DNA of 6,988 nucleotides from Sphingobium sp. (lineage in GTDB: Bacteria > Pseudomonadota > Alphaproteobacteria > Sphingomonadales > Sphingomonadaceae): assembly GCA_030148625.1 (NCBI GenBank), contig JASBTC010000206.1, forward strand, positions 1 through 6,988, given 5' to 3'. Every line of letters begins with the position of its first letter. The stretch's first letter is position 1. A model generated the notes under the pieces. It was not told the DNA's origin and did no database searches. It saw only the letters and a list, made by a program, of their open reading frames with translations. The position numbers were made by a program, and so were the translations under genes. Positions 1-5,408 of the stretch are shown here, piece after piece.

Positions 1-891
1 CTGGGCGTTGCCGCAATTCTGGTACGCGGTGACCGCGTTGTCCAGAATCGAAGCCGCTTCCGGCGTGATGTTCGACTTATCCCAGTCGAAGAACACGATG
101 TACGGTCCCGGCGTGCACTCCGGCGGAGGCGGCGGCGGGGGTGGCGGCGGAGGCGGAGGCGGCGGGGGTGGCGGCGGCGGCGGCGGGGGTGGCGGCGGCG
201 GAGCAGCCTCACCGAAGTTGAAGATCACCGAGCCGAGAAGGCTGTGCGACCGGAAGCGCGTCTGCACGTCGCGGCCCAGACGATCGACCAGATCGACATT
301 GTTGACGTTGAAGAAGCGATACTTCAGGCCAACGTCGATATTGTCGGTCAGCGGAGCGCGAACGCCCGCGATCGCCTGCCACGCAAAGCCCGTATCAGAG
401 TCATTCAGGAAGCCCGGACCAGTCGAATTGATCGAATAGTTGTCGGCCTTCACGCGAGCGACACCCGCACCGGCGCCGATGAAGCCCTGCAGGCCGTCAT
501 CTTCGCCGAAATCGAGCATGCCGTTGACCATGAAGCTCAGAGCGGTCGTCTTGCCGCCTGCATAGTCATAGGTGCCCGACGGCGAGACCCGGTTTGACGG
601 ACCAAACGGCGTCGGAACGCTCGAGGTATAGCCATCAACGCTTGCGCTCTTGTAGCCGACCTCGGCTTCAACGCGGAAGCCGCCGAAATCATAACCGATG
701 ATCGCATCGAAGTCATAACCATAGTCATGATCAACCCGAGCGGCATCTTTCTTGGCGCCGATGTCGAGATCGAGATCTTCGACAATCATCGCGCCGCCCT
801 CAACTCCGATGTACCAAGCATCGTCGCGGGCGAGAGCCGGCGATGCGAGGGCCGTGGAGGCAAGTGCCATCGCCATGGCGACTTTCCGCAT
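1..891 (-). CDS. OmpA-family outer membrane protein (C-terminus cut by window edge)
   Basis: A 297-codon open frame runs leftward off the window. Residues 1-21 form a signal peptide (MRKVAMAMALA... ending ALA, cleavage before RDD). Residues 22 to about 229 have the alternating aromatic/glycine pattern of an OmpA-like 8-stranded beta-barrel (AWYIGVEGG, VEAEVGYKS, GFIGAGAGVA, VGLKYRFF, and the closing strand LLGSVIFNFG). Residues 231-257 are all proline. The frame resumes with ECTPGPYIVFFDWDKS and NAVTAYQNCGNAQ, the start of the OmpA C-terminal peptidoglycan-binding domain, with Cys at 259 and 293. The family anchors the outer membrane to the cell wall. The start is supported by the purine-rich AAGGGGAA about 5 bases upstream and by the intact signal peptide. 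The polyproline linker plus FFDWD domain is typical of sphingomonad porins; the exact gene name is not clear. Confidence 0.93.
   Translation of the reverse strand, partial: MRKVAMAMALASTALASPALARDDAWYIGVEGGAMIVEDLDLDIGAKKDAARVDHDYGYDFDAIIGYDFGGFRVEAEVGYKSASVDGYTSSVPTPFGPSNRVSPSGTYDYAGGKTTALSFMVNGMLDFGEDDGLQGFIGAGAGVARVKADNYSINSTGPGFLNDSDTGFAWQAIAGVRAPLTDNIDVGLKYRFFNVNNVDLVDRLGRDVQTRFRSHSLLGSVIFNFGEAAPPPPPPPPPPPPPPPPPPPPPPPPPPPECTPGPYIVFFDWDKSNITPEAASILDNAVTAYQNCGNAQ
121..201 (-). repeat. 27-codon polyproline tract built from 21-bp tandem units
   Basis: All 27 codons on the minus strand are proline (CCG, CCA, CCC or CCT). Bases 160-180 and 181-201 are identical 21-bp copies, and 133-153 differs from them at one base, so the tract looks like a slippage-expanded minisatellite. 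It is the flexible or rod-like linker between the beta-barrel and the periplasmic domain of the OmpA-family protein. Every unit is a multiple of three, so copy-number change would keep the frame. Confidence 0.9.
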
Positions 892-1244
892 AGGTATTCC
901 CCTTTCTTGTTTGTCACTTAGGACAGCAAAAACTCACTACCCAATGCCATGTTTCCACGCAAGCGAAACAATTGGGTTAGGTGTGGCCAAAAAGCCGCAC
1001 ATCCCCCGCATCGGACACGCGCAAAACCATGGAAAGCTTGGAAGGTTCCAGCATATTGCCGCTGAAGTTGAAATAAATTGGCGCAATGCAGCAACTGATC
1101 CGCTCTGCGCTCCACACAGGAAACCTGCCCGGACCGGTTCGTTGCCAGATCGGGACAAAGTCCATGCGGGATTAGCCTATGTGGTGACAGTGCCCCTACC
1201 CCGCCCGGGAAATCCGGCGGGGCCACTGGCCACTATATCGGAAC
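892..1244. other. Intergenic region without a convincing gene (353 bp)
   Basis: No frame here has protein-like composition together with a ribosome-binding site; open frames are extensions or shadows of neighbours. It must contain the promoter and a leader for the leftward OmpA-type gene, but I cannot place a clear -35/-10 pair. On the minus strand, GGAACC at 1049-1044 followed 15 bases later by GGTTTT (1028-1023) is one mismatch from the alphaproteobacterial EcfG stress-sigma pattern (GGAAC-N16/17-CGTT), which is too weak to call. A GC-rich hairpin at 1199-1222 follows the glutathione S-transferase gene. Confidence 0.6.
1199..1222 (-). terminator. Possible hairpin terminator after the GST gene
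   Basis: CCCCGCC at 1199-1205 pairs perfectly with GGCGGGG at 1216-1222 around a 10-base loop, 22 bases beyond the GST stop codon in the direction of transcription. No T-run follows on the minus strand, so it is not a classical intrinsic terminator. It may only stabilise the 3' end of the message. Confidence 0.35.
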
Positions 1245-1922
1245 TCAGGATGCGACTGGATCGCGTATGAGGTAGGATCGTTCCCGCCCGACCCAATGCG
1301 CGAAGCTGGGCCGCGACAGGATCGCGTCGAGATAGGCGGCCGTGCGCGGATATACCGCCGGATCAGGCCGGACATCGATATGCTCCATATTCGCGAACGG
1401 GCTCGCGACCGCCAGGTCGGCAAGCGTCAACCGGTCCTCGACCAGGAATCCCGACTCCGGAATCGTCCGTTCGAGATAATCGAGGATCGGCGGCAGTTCG
1501 TCGCGCTCGGCCGCATCGGCAACGGCAAGATCGCCGGGCCGCCCCAGAAAGCGCGGCAGCACCACGCGGTTGAAGAACATCTTGCCCCCGCACCCCATGA
1601 CGATCGTATCGCCGAACTCGTCATACCAGATGGTCCGGGCCCGTGCCCTGGGCGCGATCGGGATCAGATTGGGTTCGGGATATTTGGCCTCGAGATAAGC
1701 GATGATCGCGCTCGAATCGCAAATGGTGAAATCGTCGCCCGCCCCCGATTCCGATGCGGGGTCGCGCAACGCGGGCATTTTGCGAAACGGGCTCGCCTCT
1801 TCGAATTCTTCGCCGCCCTGCCCCATGCCGCCGGGCTTCAGTTCGAGCGCGATACCCTTTTCGGCCGCATAGGCGAGAACCTTGCGGACGAAAGGCGACA
1901 AGGATGCACCGTAGAGAATCAT
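1245..1922 (-). CDS. Glutathione S-transferase family protein
   Basis: This 225-residue protein has the normal GST length and layout. The N-terminal thioredoxin-fold domain (residues 1 to about 85) starts MILYGASLSPFVRKV, where the SPFVRK motif holds the likely catalytic serine. It continues with the cis-proline segment KMPALRD and the glutathione-binding DSSAIIAYLEAKYPEP. The helical C-terminal domain includes FLVEDRLTLADLAVASPFANM, the conserved N-capping/hydrophobic-staple region of GSTs. These cytosolic enzymes conjugate or reduce substrates with glutathione; the substrate cannot be read from sequence. The frame stays open for 50 more codons upstream, but the start at 1922 fits the fold and has AGGAG 9 bases before it. 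The gene is divergent from the ATP-grasp gene and shares a 111-bp control region with an inverted repeat. Confidence 0.92.
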   Translation of the reverse strand: MILYGASLSPFVRKVLAYAAEKGIALELKPGGMGQGGEEFEEASPFRKMPALRDPASESGAGDDFTICDSSAIIAYLEAKYPEPNLIPIAPRARARTIWYDEFGDTIVMGCGGKMFFNRVVLPRFLGRPGDLAVADAAERDELPPILDYLERTIPESGFLVEDRLTLADLAVASPFANMEHIDVRPDPAVYPRTAAYLDAILSRPSFAHWVGRERSYLIRDPVAS

Positions 1923-1969
1923 GGGAGCGGACTCCTGTTCGTGATCAAGATCCGCGATCGTGCCATTCT

Positions 1970-1988
1970 GCGTTGCAAACTGCAACGC
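1970..1988. promoter_or_regulatory. Perfect inverted repeat in the divergent GST / ATP-grasp promoter region
   Basis: The sequence GCGTTGCA-AAC-TGCAACGC is a perfect 8+3+8 dyad. Its centre (1979) lies 57 bases from the GST start (1922) and 55 bases from the ATP-grasp start (2034), the usual place for one operator controlling two divergent promoters. The protein that binds it cannot be named from sequence. No convincing -35/-10 elements were recognised. Confidence 0.55.
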
Positions 1989-2033
1989 AACGCCTGCGTT
2001 CCGCGCACTGGCGGTCCCGGCTATCATGCCGCC

Positions 2034-2951
2034 ATGCTCCGCATCTGCATCCTTTCGCCCGATTCCGGCCATCGCGACTATGCGCCGATGTGGCCGACTC
2101 AGGCCCGGATCCTCACCGGGGCGCTTGCCCTGGCGGGAATCGCGCCCGACTTCGTGCCATGGACAGACGAGGGTGGAGCCGCGGCGCAGCTATCACGCTA
2201 CCATCTGGTCATGCCGTTGCTGGCCTGCGGTTATCACGATGCGCCCGAGCACTGGTGCGAGGCGGTCGACAGTTGGGAAGGCAATGACATCCACCTTGCC
2301 AATCCGCCGAACATCCTGCGCTGGAATCATGACAAATCCTATCTGATCTCGCTCGCCGGCCACGGCGCCCATATCGTTCCCTCGCTGCAGACCGATCGTG
2401 CGACACCCGCCGATCTCGATCTGGCCCGGTCGCGCTTCGGCAATGTCGAGATCATCGCCAAACCCGCGATCTCGGCGAGCGCGCGCGGAATCGTCCGGAT
2501 CCTGCCCGGTGAGGATCTGCCCGAAGCGGTAGCGGGGCACCGGATGCTCTTCCAGCCGATGCAGTCCAGCATTGCGGACGAAGGCGAATATTCGCTGTTC
2601 TGGTTCGCCGGCCGCTACAGCCACGCGGTGGTCAAGCGCCCCCGTGCGGGGGATTTCCGCGTCCAGACACAATATGGTGGCCGCGACATCGCGGTCGCTC
2701 CGCCCGCCATCGCGGTCGCTCCGCCCGCCACCGCGCTCGCAACCGCCACGACCGCGCTCGCGCTGATCGACGCCCCGCTCCTCTATGCGCGAGTGGATCT
2801 TGTCGGCGACGGCATGGGGGGTCATGCGTTGATGGAGATCGAACTGATCGAGCCGCAGCTGTTTCTCGATCAGGCGCCCGATGGCGGCCGCATGTTCGCC
2901 GAAACGGTTCGTACTGTGGCGATGCGAAACGCAACGCTCGACACGCGATGA
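2034..2951 (+). CDS. ATP-grasp domain protein (RimK/glutathione-synthetase-like)
   Basis: This 305-residue protein resembles the ATP-grasp superfamily, which uses ATP to ligate a carboxylate to an amine or thiol. An N-terminal Rossmann-like domain (MLRICILSPDSGHRDYAP) is followed by NPPNILRWNHDKSYLISLAGHG, typical of the junction into the ATP-binding fold. Next come IIAKPAISASARGIVRI (nucleotide-binding lysine and small loop), EGEYSLFWFAGRYSHAVVKRP, and RVDLVGDGMGGHALMEIELIEPQLF, which carries the acidic metal-binding residues. The core is intact, so it is probably active; the substrate is unknown. The start at 2034 fits the fold but has no clear Shine-Dalgarno sequence, and the frame is open much further upstream. 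A 21-bp duplication adds a second IAVAPPA heptad. The XRE gene follows after 88 bp. Confidence 0.85.
   Translation: MLRICILSPDSGHRDYAPMWPTQARILTGALALAGIAPDFVPWTDEGGAAAQLSRYHLVMPLLACGYHDAPEHWCEAVDSWEGNDIHLANPPNILRWNHDKSYLISLAGHGAHIVPSLQTDRATPADLDLARSRFGNVEIIAKPAISASARGIVRILPGEDLPEAVAGHRMLFQPMQSSIADEGEYSLFWFAGRYSHAVVKRPRAGDFRVQTQYGGRDIAVAPPAIAVAPPATALATATTALALIDAPLLYARVDLVGDGMGGHALMEIELIEPQLFLDQAPDGGRMFAETVRTVAMRNATLDTR
2688..2729 (+). repeat. Perfect 21-bp tandem duplication inside the ATP-grasp gene
   Basis: Bases 2688-2708 and 2709-2729 are identical and encode IAVAPPA twice, directly after QTQYGGRD. The Ala/Pro-rich stretch continues with a diverged Ala/Thr/Leu run, as expected for a loop that tolerates length change. 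The reading frame is preserved. Confidence 0.93.
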
Positions 2952-2963
2952 AACCAAAAATCC

Positions 2964-2978
2964 TTGCTACGAAAGCAA
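2964..2978. promoter_or_regulatory. Short inverted repeat upstream of the XRE regulator gene
   Basis: TTGCT-ACGAA-AGCAA is a perfect 5+5+5 dyad in the 88-bp gap before the XRE gene. The outer core TTGC-N7-GCAA recurs before the LuxR-type gene, but also once inside a coding region at 5134-5148, so it may be chance. Confidence 0.25.
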
Positions 2979-3007
2979 TATTGTAGAAGAAAAGAAACCG
3001 GAACGGT

Positions 3008-3023
3008 TAGGGTCCGGACCCTA
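3008..3023. promoter_or_regulatory. 16-bp perfect palindrome before the XRE gene, likely autoregulatory operator
   Basis: TAGGGTCCGGACCCTA is an uninterrupted palindrome ending 16 bases before the XRE start codon. Just upstream, AACCG-GAA-CGGTT (2996-3008) is a second small dyad. XRE-type regulators bind such palindromes as dimers and often repress their own genes, so this is a natural candidate site; binding is inferred. Confidence 0.55.
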
Positions 3024-3039
3024 TGGTCGGGTGGAACTG

Positions 3040-3603
3040 ATGATCACCGCAATTCGCGAAGTTCGACGCGCGAAAAGGTTGACGCTCGCCGACGTGGCGG
3101 CGCGCTGCGTTCCTCCGACGACAGCGCAGACCATAGGGCGGCTCGAAACGGGCACACGAACCGTCTCCGTCGCCTGGCTCAATCGCATCGCCGCAGCGCT
3201 CGGCGTTACCGCGTCCGACCTGGTCCGGCTCCCGGAGCGCAGCGACCTGACTGTTGCCGCGCTGCTTGGCCCGGACGGCGTTCACGCCCCCCGCCATGAA
3301 ACCAGCGTCGCACCGCCCGCCGCCTCCACCGATCATGTCGCCGTGATCGTAGAAGCCGGGATCGGCGACTATCGCGCAGGCGATGAGATCTGGTGCGAGA
3401 AGCTGGCGCCCGAGGCATTCGGCGGAGCACTTAATCGCGACATACTCGCCCCCCGCCCTGCCGGCCGCTTCCTGTTCGGACGCCTGATCGGACGTGACGA
3501 TGGTCGGCTCCATATCCTGCCGCTCGGTGCTGGCGTGCGACAACAGGTGATTGCCGATCCCGCCTGGATCGCCATAGCTGTTCGGCTCGTCCGCACGCTT
3601 TAA
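3040..3603 (+). CDS. XRE-family helix-turn-helix regulator with a C-terminal LexA/S24-like region
   Basis: This 187-residue protein begins MITAIREVRRAKRLTLADVA. Residues 3 to about 62 are a Cro/C1-type HTH (LTLADVAARC, then TAQTIGRLETGTRTVSVAWLNRIAAALGV). The C-terminal half (about residues 105-187: EAGIGDYRAGDEIWCEKL, LAPRPAGRFLFGRLIGR, ILPLGAG) resembles the S24/LexA-like effector fold of phage-type repressors, but I cannot see a clear Ser-Lys catalytic pair, so self-cleavage is doubtful. The longer open frame starting at 2881 overlaps the previous gene; 3040 fits the HTH and has GGGTGGA just upstream. GTG at 3031 is an alternative start. A 16-bp palindrome ends 16 bases before the start, suggesting autoregulation. 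Confidence 0.85.
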   Translation: MITAIREVRRAKRLTLADVAARCVPPTTAQTIGRLETGTRTVSVAWLNRIAAALGVTASDLVRLPERSDLTVAALLGPDGVHAPRHETSVAPPAASTDHVAVIVEAGIGDYRAGDEIWCEKLAPEAFGGALNRDILAPRPAGRFLFGRLIGRDDGRLHILPLGAGVRQQVIADPAWIAIAVRLVRTL

Positions 3604-3736
3604 TATCGGCTCCTCCAGGCAGTCGATGGCGGAGGCAGGCTTTCGTCCGCAAAATCCATAAGAGAAACTTTTGAGCATCGGCTGCGTTTGTGCCCCGATG
3701 AAAAGCGCCGATCGATTACGCATCAAGGGACTTGCC

Positions 3737-3757
3737 GGTCAGAGCCTGGCCTTTTTT
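3737..3757 (+). terminator. Weak intrinsic terminator downstream of the XRE gene
   Basis: GGTCA (3737-3741) pairs with TGGCC (3747-3751), with one G-T wobble, around the loop GAGCC and is followed by six T (3752-3757). The stem is short and lies 134 bases past the XRE stop. Confidence 0.4.
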
Positions 3758-3853
3758 CGCGCGGCAAAGATCGGCGATTGTGGTCGCGATCGCTCCGACA
3801 TGGTCGACGCGGCAACCGGGACCGGTCCATTGAGTCAACGCAAACGCTGGACC

Positions 3854-3865
3854 TGACGGGCGTCA
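3854..3865. promoter_or_regulatory. TGACG-GG-CGTCA dyad upstream of the LuxR-type gene
   Basis: A perfect 5+2+5 inverted repeat lies 62 bases before the LuxR-type start codon, in the expected promoter zone. It could be an operator for the four-gene run; no binding protein is implied by sequence alone. Confidence 0.3.
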
Positions 3866-3894
3866 CATTACGCGACGCTCCAGATGCCGACTCG

Positions 3895-3915
3895 CCATTG
3901 CAGGTTAAGCAATGG
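3895..3915 (+). promoter_or_regulatory. Perfect 7+7 hairpin just before the LuxR-type start codon
   Basis: CCATTGC and GCAATGG pair perfectly around AGGTTAA and end 12 bases before the ATG at 3928, which has no visible Shine-Dalgarno sequence. As RNA it could hinder ribosome access; as DNA it could be an operator. Confidence 0.45.
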
Positions 3916-3927
3916 TAACCGTCCAGA

Positions 3928-4473
3928 ATGGAGCGGGACTTCGACAGATTGACCGAGCCGCAGCGCATCTGCCTGCGCAAGGTTCTGTCTCGCCGCAACT
4001 CCAAGGAAATCGCGCTCGAACTGGGCATATCGCACCACACCGTCGACAAAAGGCTCGAGCGAGCGATCCGGACATTGGGCGCCGGTACGCGCTTCGAGGC
4101 CGCCCGGCTGCTCGCAGAGCATGAAGGCGTGACATACGAACGGCTCGTATCCGAACCAATCGACATTGATCGCGCCGCAATATCCGACAGTTTCGACCCG
4201 TCAATCAACGAACGGGTCGAGACGGAACAGCCGGAGCGAAACATGATGCGGGAGGACCGCCAGCCTTTCCAGGTTGGGTTCGACCGCCCCAGTGGCTCCT
4301 ACCGTCTGCCGATCCGCATGGGACGGGGGACGATCAATGACCTGACGGTGAAGCAGCGGCTGGGCTGGATGCTTGCGCTTCCCCTGGCCTTCGCAATGGC
4401 GTTCGGAATGCTCGCCATCGGTCTGAGGACCTTGCTCGAACTGGCACAGGCCATCGTTCGGGTCATTCGCTGA
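3928..4473 (+). CDS. LuxR-type HTH protein with a C-terminal membrane segment
   Basis: This protein has 181 residues. Residues about 8-66 are a GerE/LuxR-type HTH (LTEPQRICLRKVLSRRNSKEIALELGISHHTVDKRL...RTLGAGTRFEAARLL), with the recognition helix at ISHHTVDKRL. There is no receiver or ligand-binding domain before it. Residues about 70-140 are polar and look like a linker. Residues about 147-168 (WMLALPLAFAMAFGMLAIGL) form one transmembrane helix, so the HTH is probably held at the inner face of the cytoplasmic membrane. In-frame stop TAA at 3916 makes ATG 3928 the only start, despite a poor ribosome-binding site. Its signal input is unknown. It heads a closely spaced run of three more genes. 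Confidence 0.85.
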   Translation: MERDFDRLTEPQRICLRKVLSRRNSKEIALELGISHHTVDKRLERAIRTLGAGTRFEAARLLAEHEGVTYERLVSEPIDIDRAAISDSFDPSINERVETEQPERNMMREDRQPFQVGFDRPSGSYRLPIRMGRGTINDLTVKQRLGWMLALPLAFAMAFGMLAIGLRTLLELAQAIVRVIR

Positions 4474-4494
4474 AATTTCCAGACAATCCAATGC

Positions 4495-4513
4495 CGCGCA
4501 ATGCGATTGCGCG
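4495..4513 (+). promoter_or_regulatory. Perfect 8+3+8 hairpin abutting the ribosome-binding site of the small gene
   Basis: CGCGCAAT-GCG-ATTGCGCG is a perfect dyad ending one base before AGGAGA (4515-4520), which sets the start at 4527. It lies in the 53-bp gap after the LuxR-type gene and could control translation or mRNA stability, or be an operator. Confidence 0.5.
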
Positions 4514-4526
4514 CAGGAGACGCTTC

Positions 4527-4859
4527 ATGACTCAAGCACCCAACAAGCAGCTTTCCGCCGCGATGAAAGTGGCCGAAGGACTCGTCCGGTTCGAGCGCCT
4601 GATCGACCAGGTGGTCACGGCCGGCGCCGATTTGACAGCTGCCCTTCCCCGAGCCCGCGCTGACGCCAATTTCCCGGCGGTCGTCGGACAGCATGCGCTC
4701 GACTCGATGGGTGAGGCGATTAACGCGGCGATCGCGACGCGCCGCCATGCCGTCGCCGCGCATCGCCATCTCGACAAGGTTCGCGAAGCGGCCGGCTTGC
4801 CCATCGTCTCATGGGGCGATGAAGGTCCGAAGCCCGGCCTTGGACAAGGCGGCGGCTGA
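4527..4859 (+). CDS. Small conserved-looking helical protein, function unknown
   Basis: This 110-residue soluble protein begins MTQAPNKQLSAAMKVAEGLV. It is Ala/Arg-rich and predicted mostly helical, with the segments AMKVAEGLVRFERLIDQVV, VVGQHALDSMGEAINAAIA and HAVAAHRHLDKVREAAG. The tail (GDEGPKPGLGQGGG) is flexible. No signal peptide or membrane helix is visible and no domain was recognised. The start is well supported: AGGAGA sits 6 bases before the ATG, while the longer version from 4491 has no ribosome-binding site. I have the impression of similar proteins in other sphingomonads, but this was not checked. It sits between the LuxR-type gene and the membrane-protein gene and is probably co-transcribed with both. 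Confidence 0.78.
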   Translation: MTQAPNKQLSAAMKVAEGLVRFERLIDQVVTAGADLTAALPRARADANFPAVVGQHALDSMGEAINAAIATRRHAVAAHRHLDKVREAAGLPIVSWGDEGPKPGLGQGGG

Positions 4860-4878
4860 CCATAGCGACTGCATCACA

Positions 4879-4916
4879 CCCTTGACCGGGCCGGCGGAAA
4901 CTGGTCGGGTCAAGGG
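4879..4916 (+). promoter_or_regulatory. 14-bp hairpin ending exactly at the membrane-protein start codon
   Basis: Bases 4879-4892 pair with 4903-4916 with only one mismatch (4888/4907) and one G-T wobble (4890/4905), around a 10-base loop. The 3' arm ends in AAGGG directly before ATG 4917, so any Shine-Dalgarno-like bases would be locked in the stem. It might instead be the 3'-end hairpin of the small gene at 4527-4859, but there is no T-run. Confidence 0.6.
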
Positions 4917-5408
4917 ATGTCGCATATCGTGCTGTTCAACAGCCTCCTGGTCCTGTGCTGCGGCTACGCCCTATGGCGCGGCGGCATGCCCGAACGGATC
5001 GTCGCCGCAATCTTCCTGTGCGCGGGGCCGGCAACCTATGTCGCGCTCTGGGCGCAGCCGGAAAGCGCCTATCAGAATGTCGAGATGACGGTGCTCCTCA
5101 TCGACACGGCAATGCTGATCGGCCTTACCGCACTTGCGAGCACGGCAAACAGATATTGGCCGATATGGGTAGCGAGCCTTCAGACGATCATCGTCGCGGT
5201 TCATGGCGTGAAGGCATTCGATCCGACGCTGGTGGCGTGGACCTATGCCGTGGCGAGCGGGAAGCTTGCCTATCCGCAGCTTGCACTGCTTGCGCTGGGG
5301 ACCTGGCGGCATCACAGGCGGCGGAGCGAGACCGGGGTCGACAGCTCCTGGATCGGATCCTGGCGACTGTCGTCGGCGAAACCTCCGCAGAGACGGCCGA
5401 CCGACTGA
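4917..5408 (+). CDS. Multi-pass membrane protein, function unknown
   Basis: This 163-residue protein is hydrophobic over most of its length, with about four to five transmembrane helices at roughly residues 3-21, 28-47, 57-77, 80-98 and 105-131. Two charged tails follow, the last (TWRHHRRRSETGVDSSW) probably cytoplasmic by the positive-inside rule. No catalytic or transport motif is recognised. ATG 4917 gives a natural start to the first helix, but AAGGG touches it directly and lies inside a long hairpin, so translation may be weak or coupled. The last ~35 codons overlap the RadC-type gene in another frame and look less protein-like than the rest; the real end may have shifted through an indel. 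Confidence 0.72.
   Translation: MSHIVLFNSLLVLCCGYALWRGGMPERIVAAIFLCAGPATYVALWAQPESAYQNVEMTVLLIDTAMLIGLTALASTANRYWPIWVASLQTIIVAVHGVKAFDPTLVAWTYAVASGKLAYPQLALLALGTWRHHRRRSETGVDSSWIGSWRLSSAKPPQRRPTD

Larger units (their letters stand above)
3604..3927. other. Intergenic region before the LuxR-type gene (324 bp)
   Basis: Short open frames on both strands lack ribosome-binding sites and protein-like composition. The region holds a weak intrinsic terminator (3737-3757), a TGACG-GG-CGTCA dyad (3854-3865), a small TTGA-G-TCAA dyad (3830-3838) and a perfect 7+7 hairpin at 3895-3915 next to the LuxR-type start. It probably contains the end of the XRE transcript and the promoter of the next operon; no sure -35/-10 was found. 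Confidence 0.55.

Noticed and set aside
1023..1049. GGAACC-N15-GGTTTT on the minus strand, resembling an EcfG general-stress promoter for the OmpA-type gene
   Set aside because: The -10 part has a mismatch in a four-base core and the leader would be about 130 bases. A match of this quality is expected by chance.
2193..2957. Long minus-strand open frame opposite the ATP-grasp gene
   Set aside because: It mirrors the codon pattern of the ATP-grasp gene, is rich in Arg/Gly/Asp and shows no fold; it is a shadow of high GC content.
3040..3603. XRE protein as a self-cleaving LexA/phage-type repressor
   Set aside because: The C-terminal half resembles the S24 fold, but no confident catalytic Ser/Lys pair or cleavage site was visible.
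3701..3856. Plus-strand frame MKSADRLRIKGLAGQSLAFF... as a small gene
   Set aside because: There is no ribosome-binding site, the weak terminator at 3737-3757 lies within it, and the composition is not convincing.
3723..4244. Minus-strand open frame opposite the LuxR-type gene
   Set aside because: It is Ser/Arg-rich shadow sequence; the plus frame has a clear LuxR HTH.
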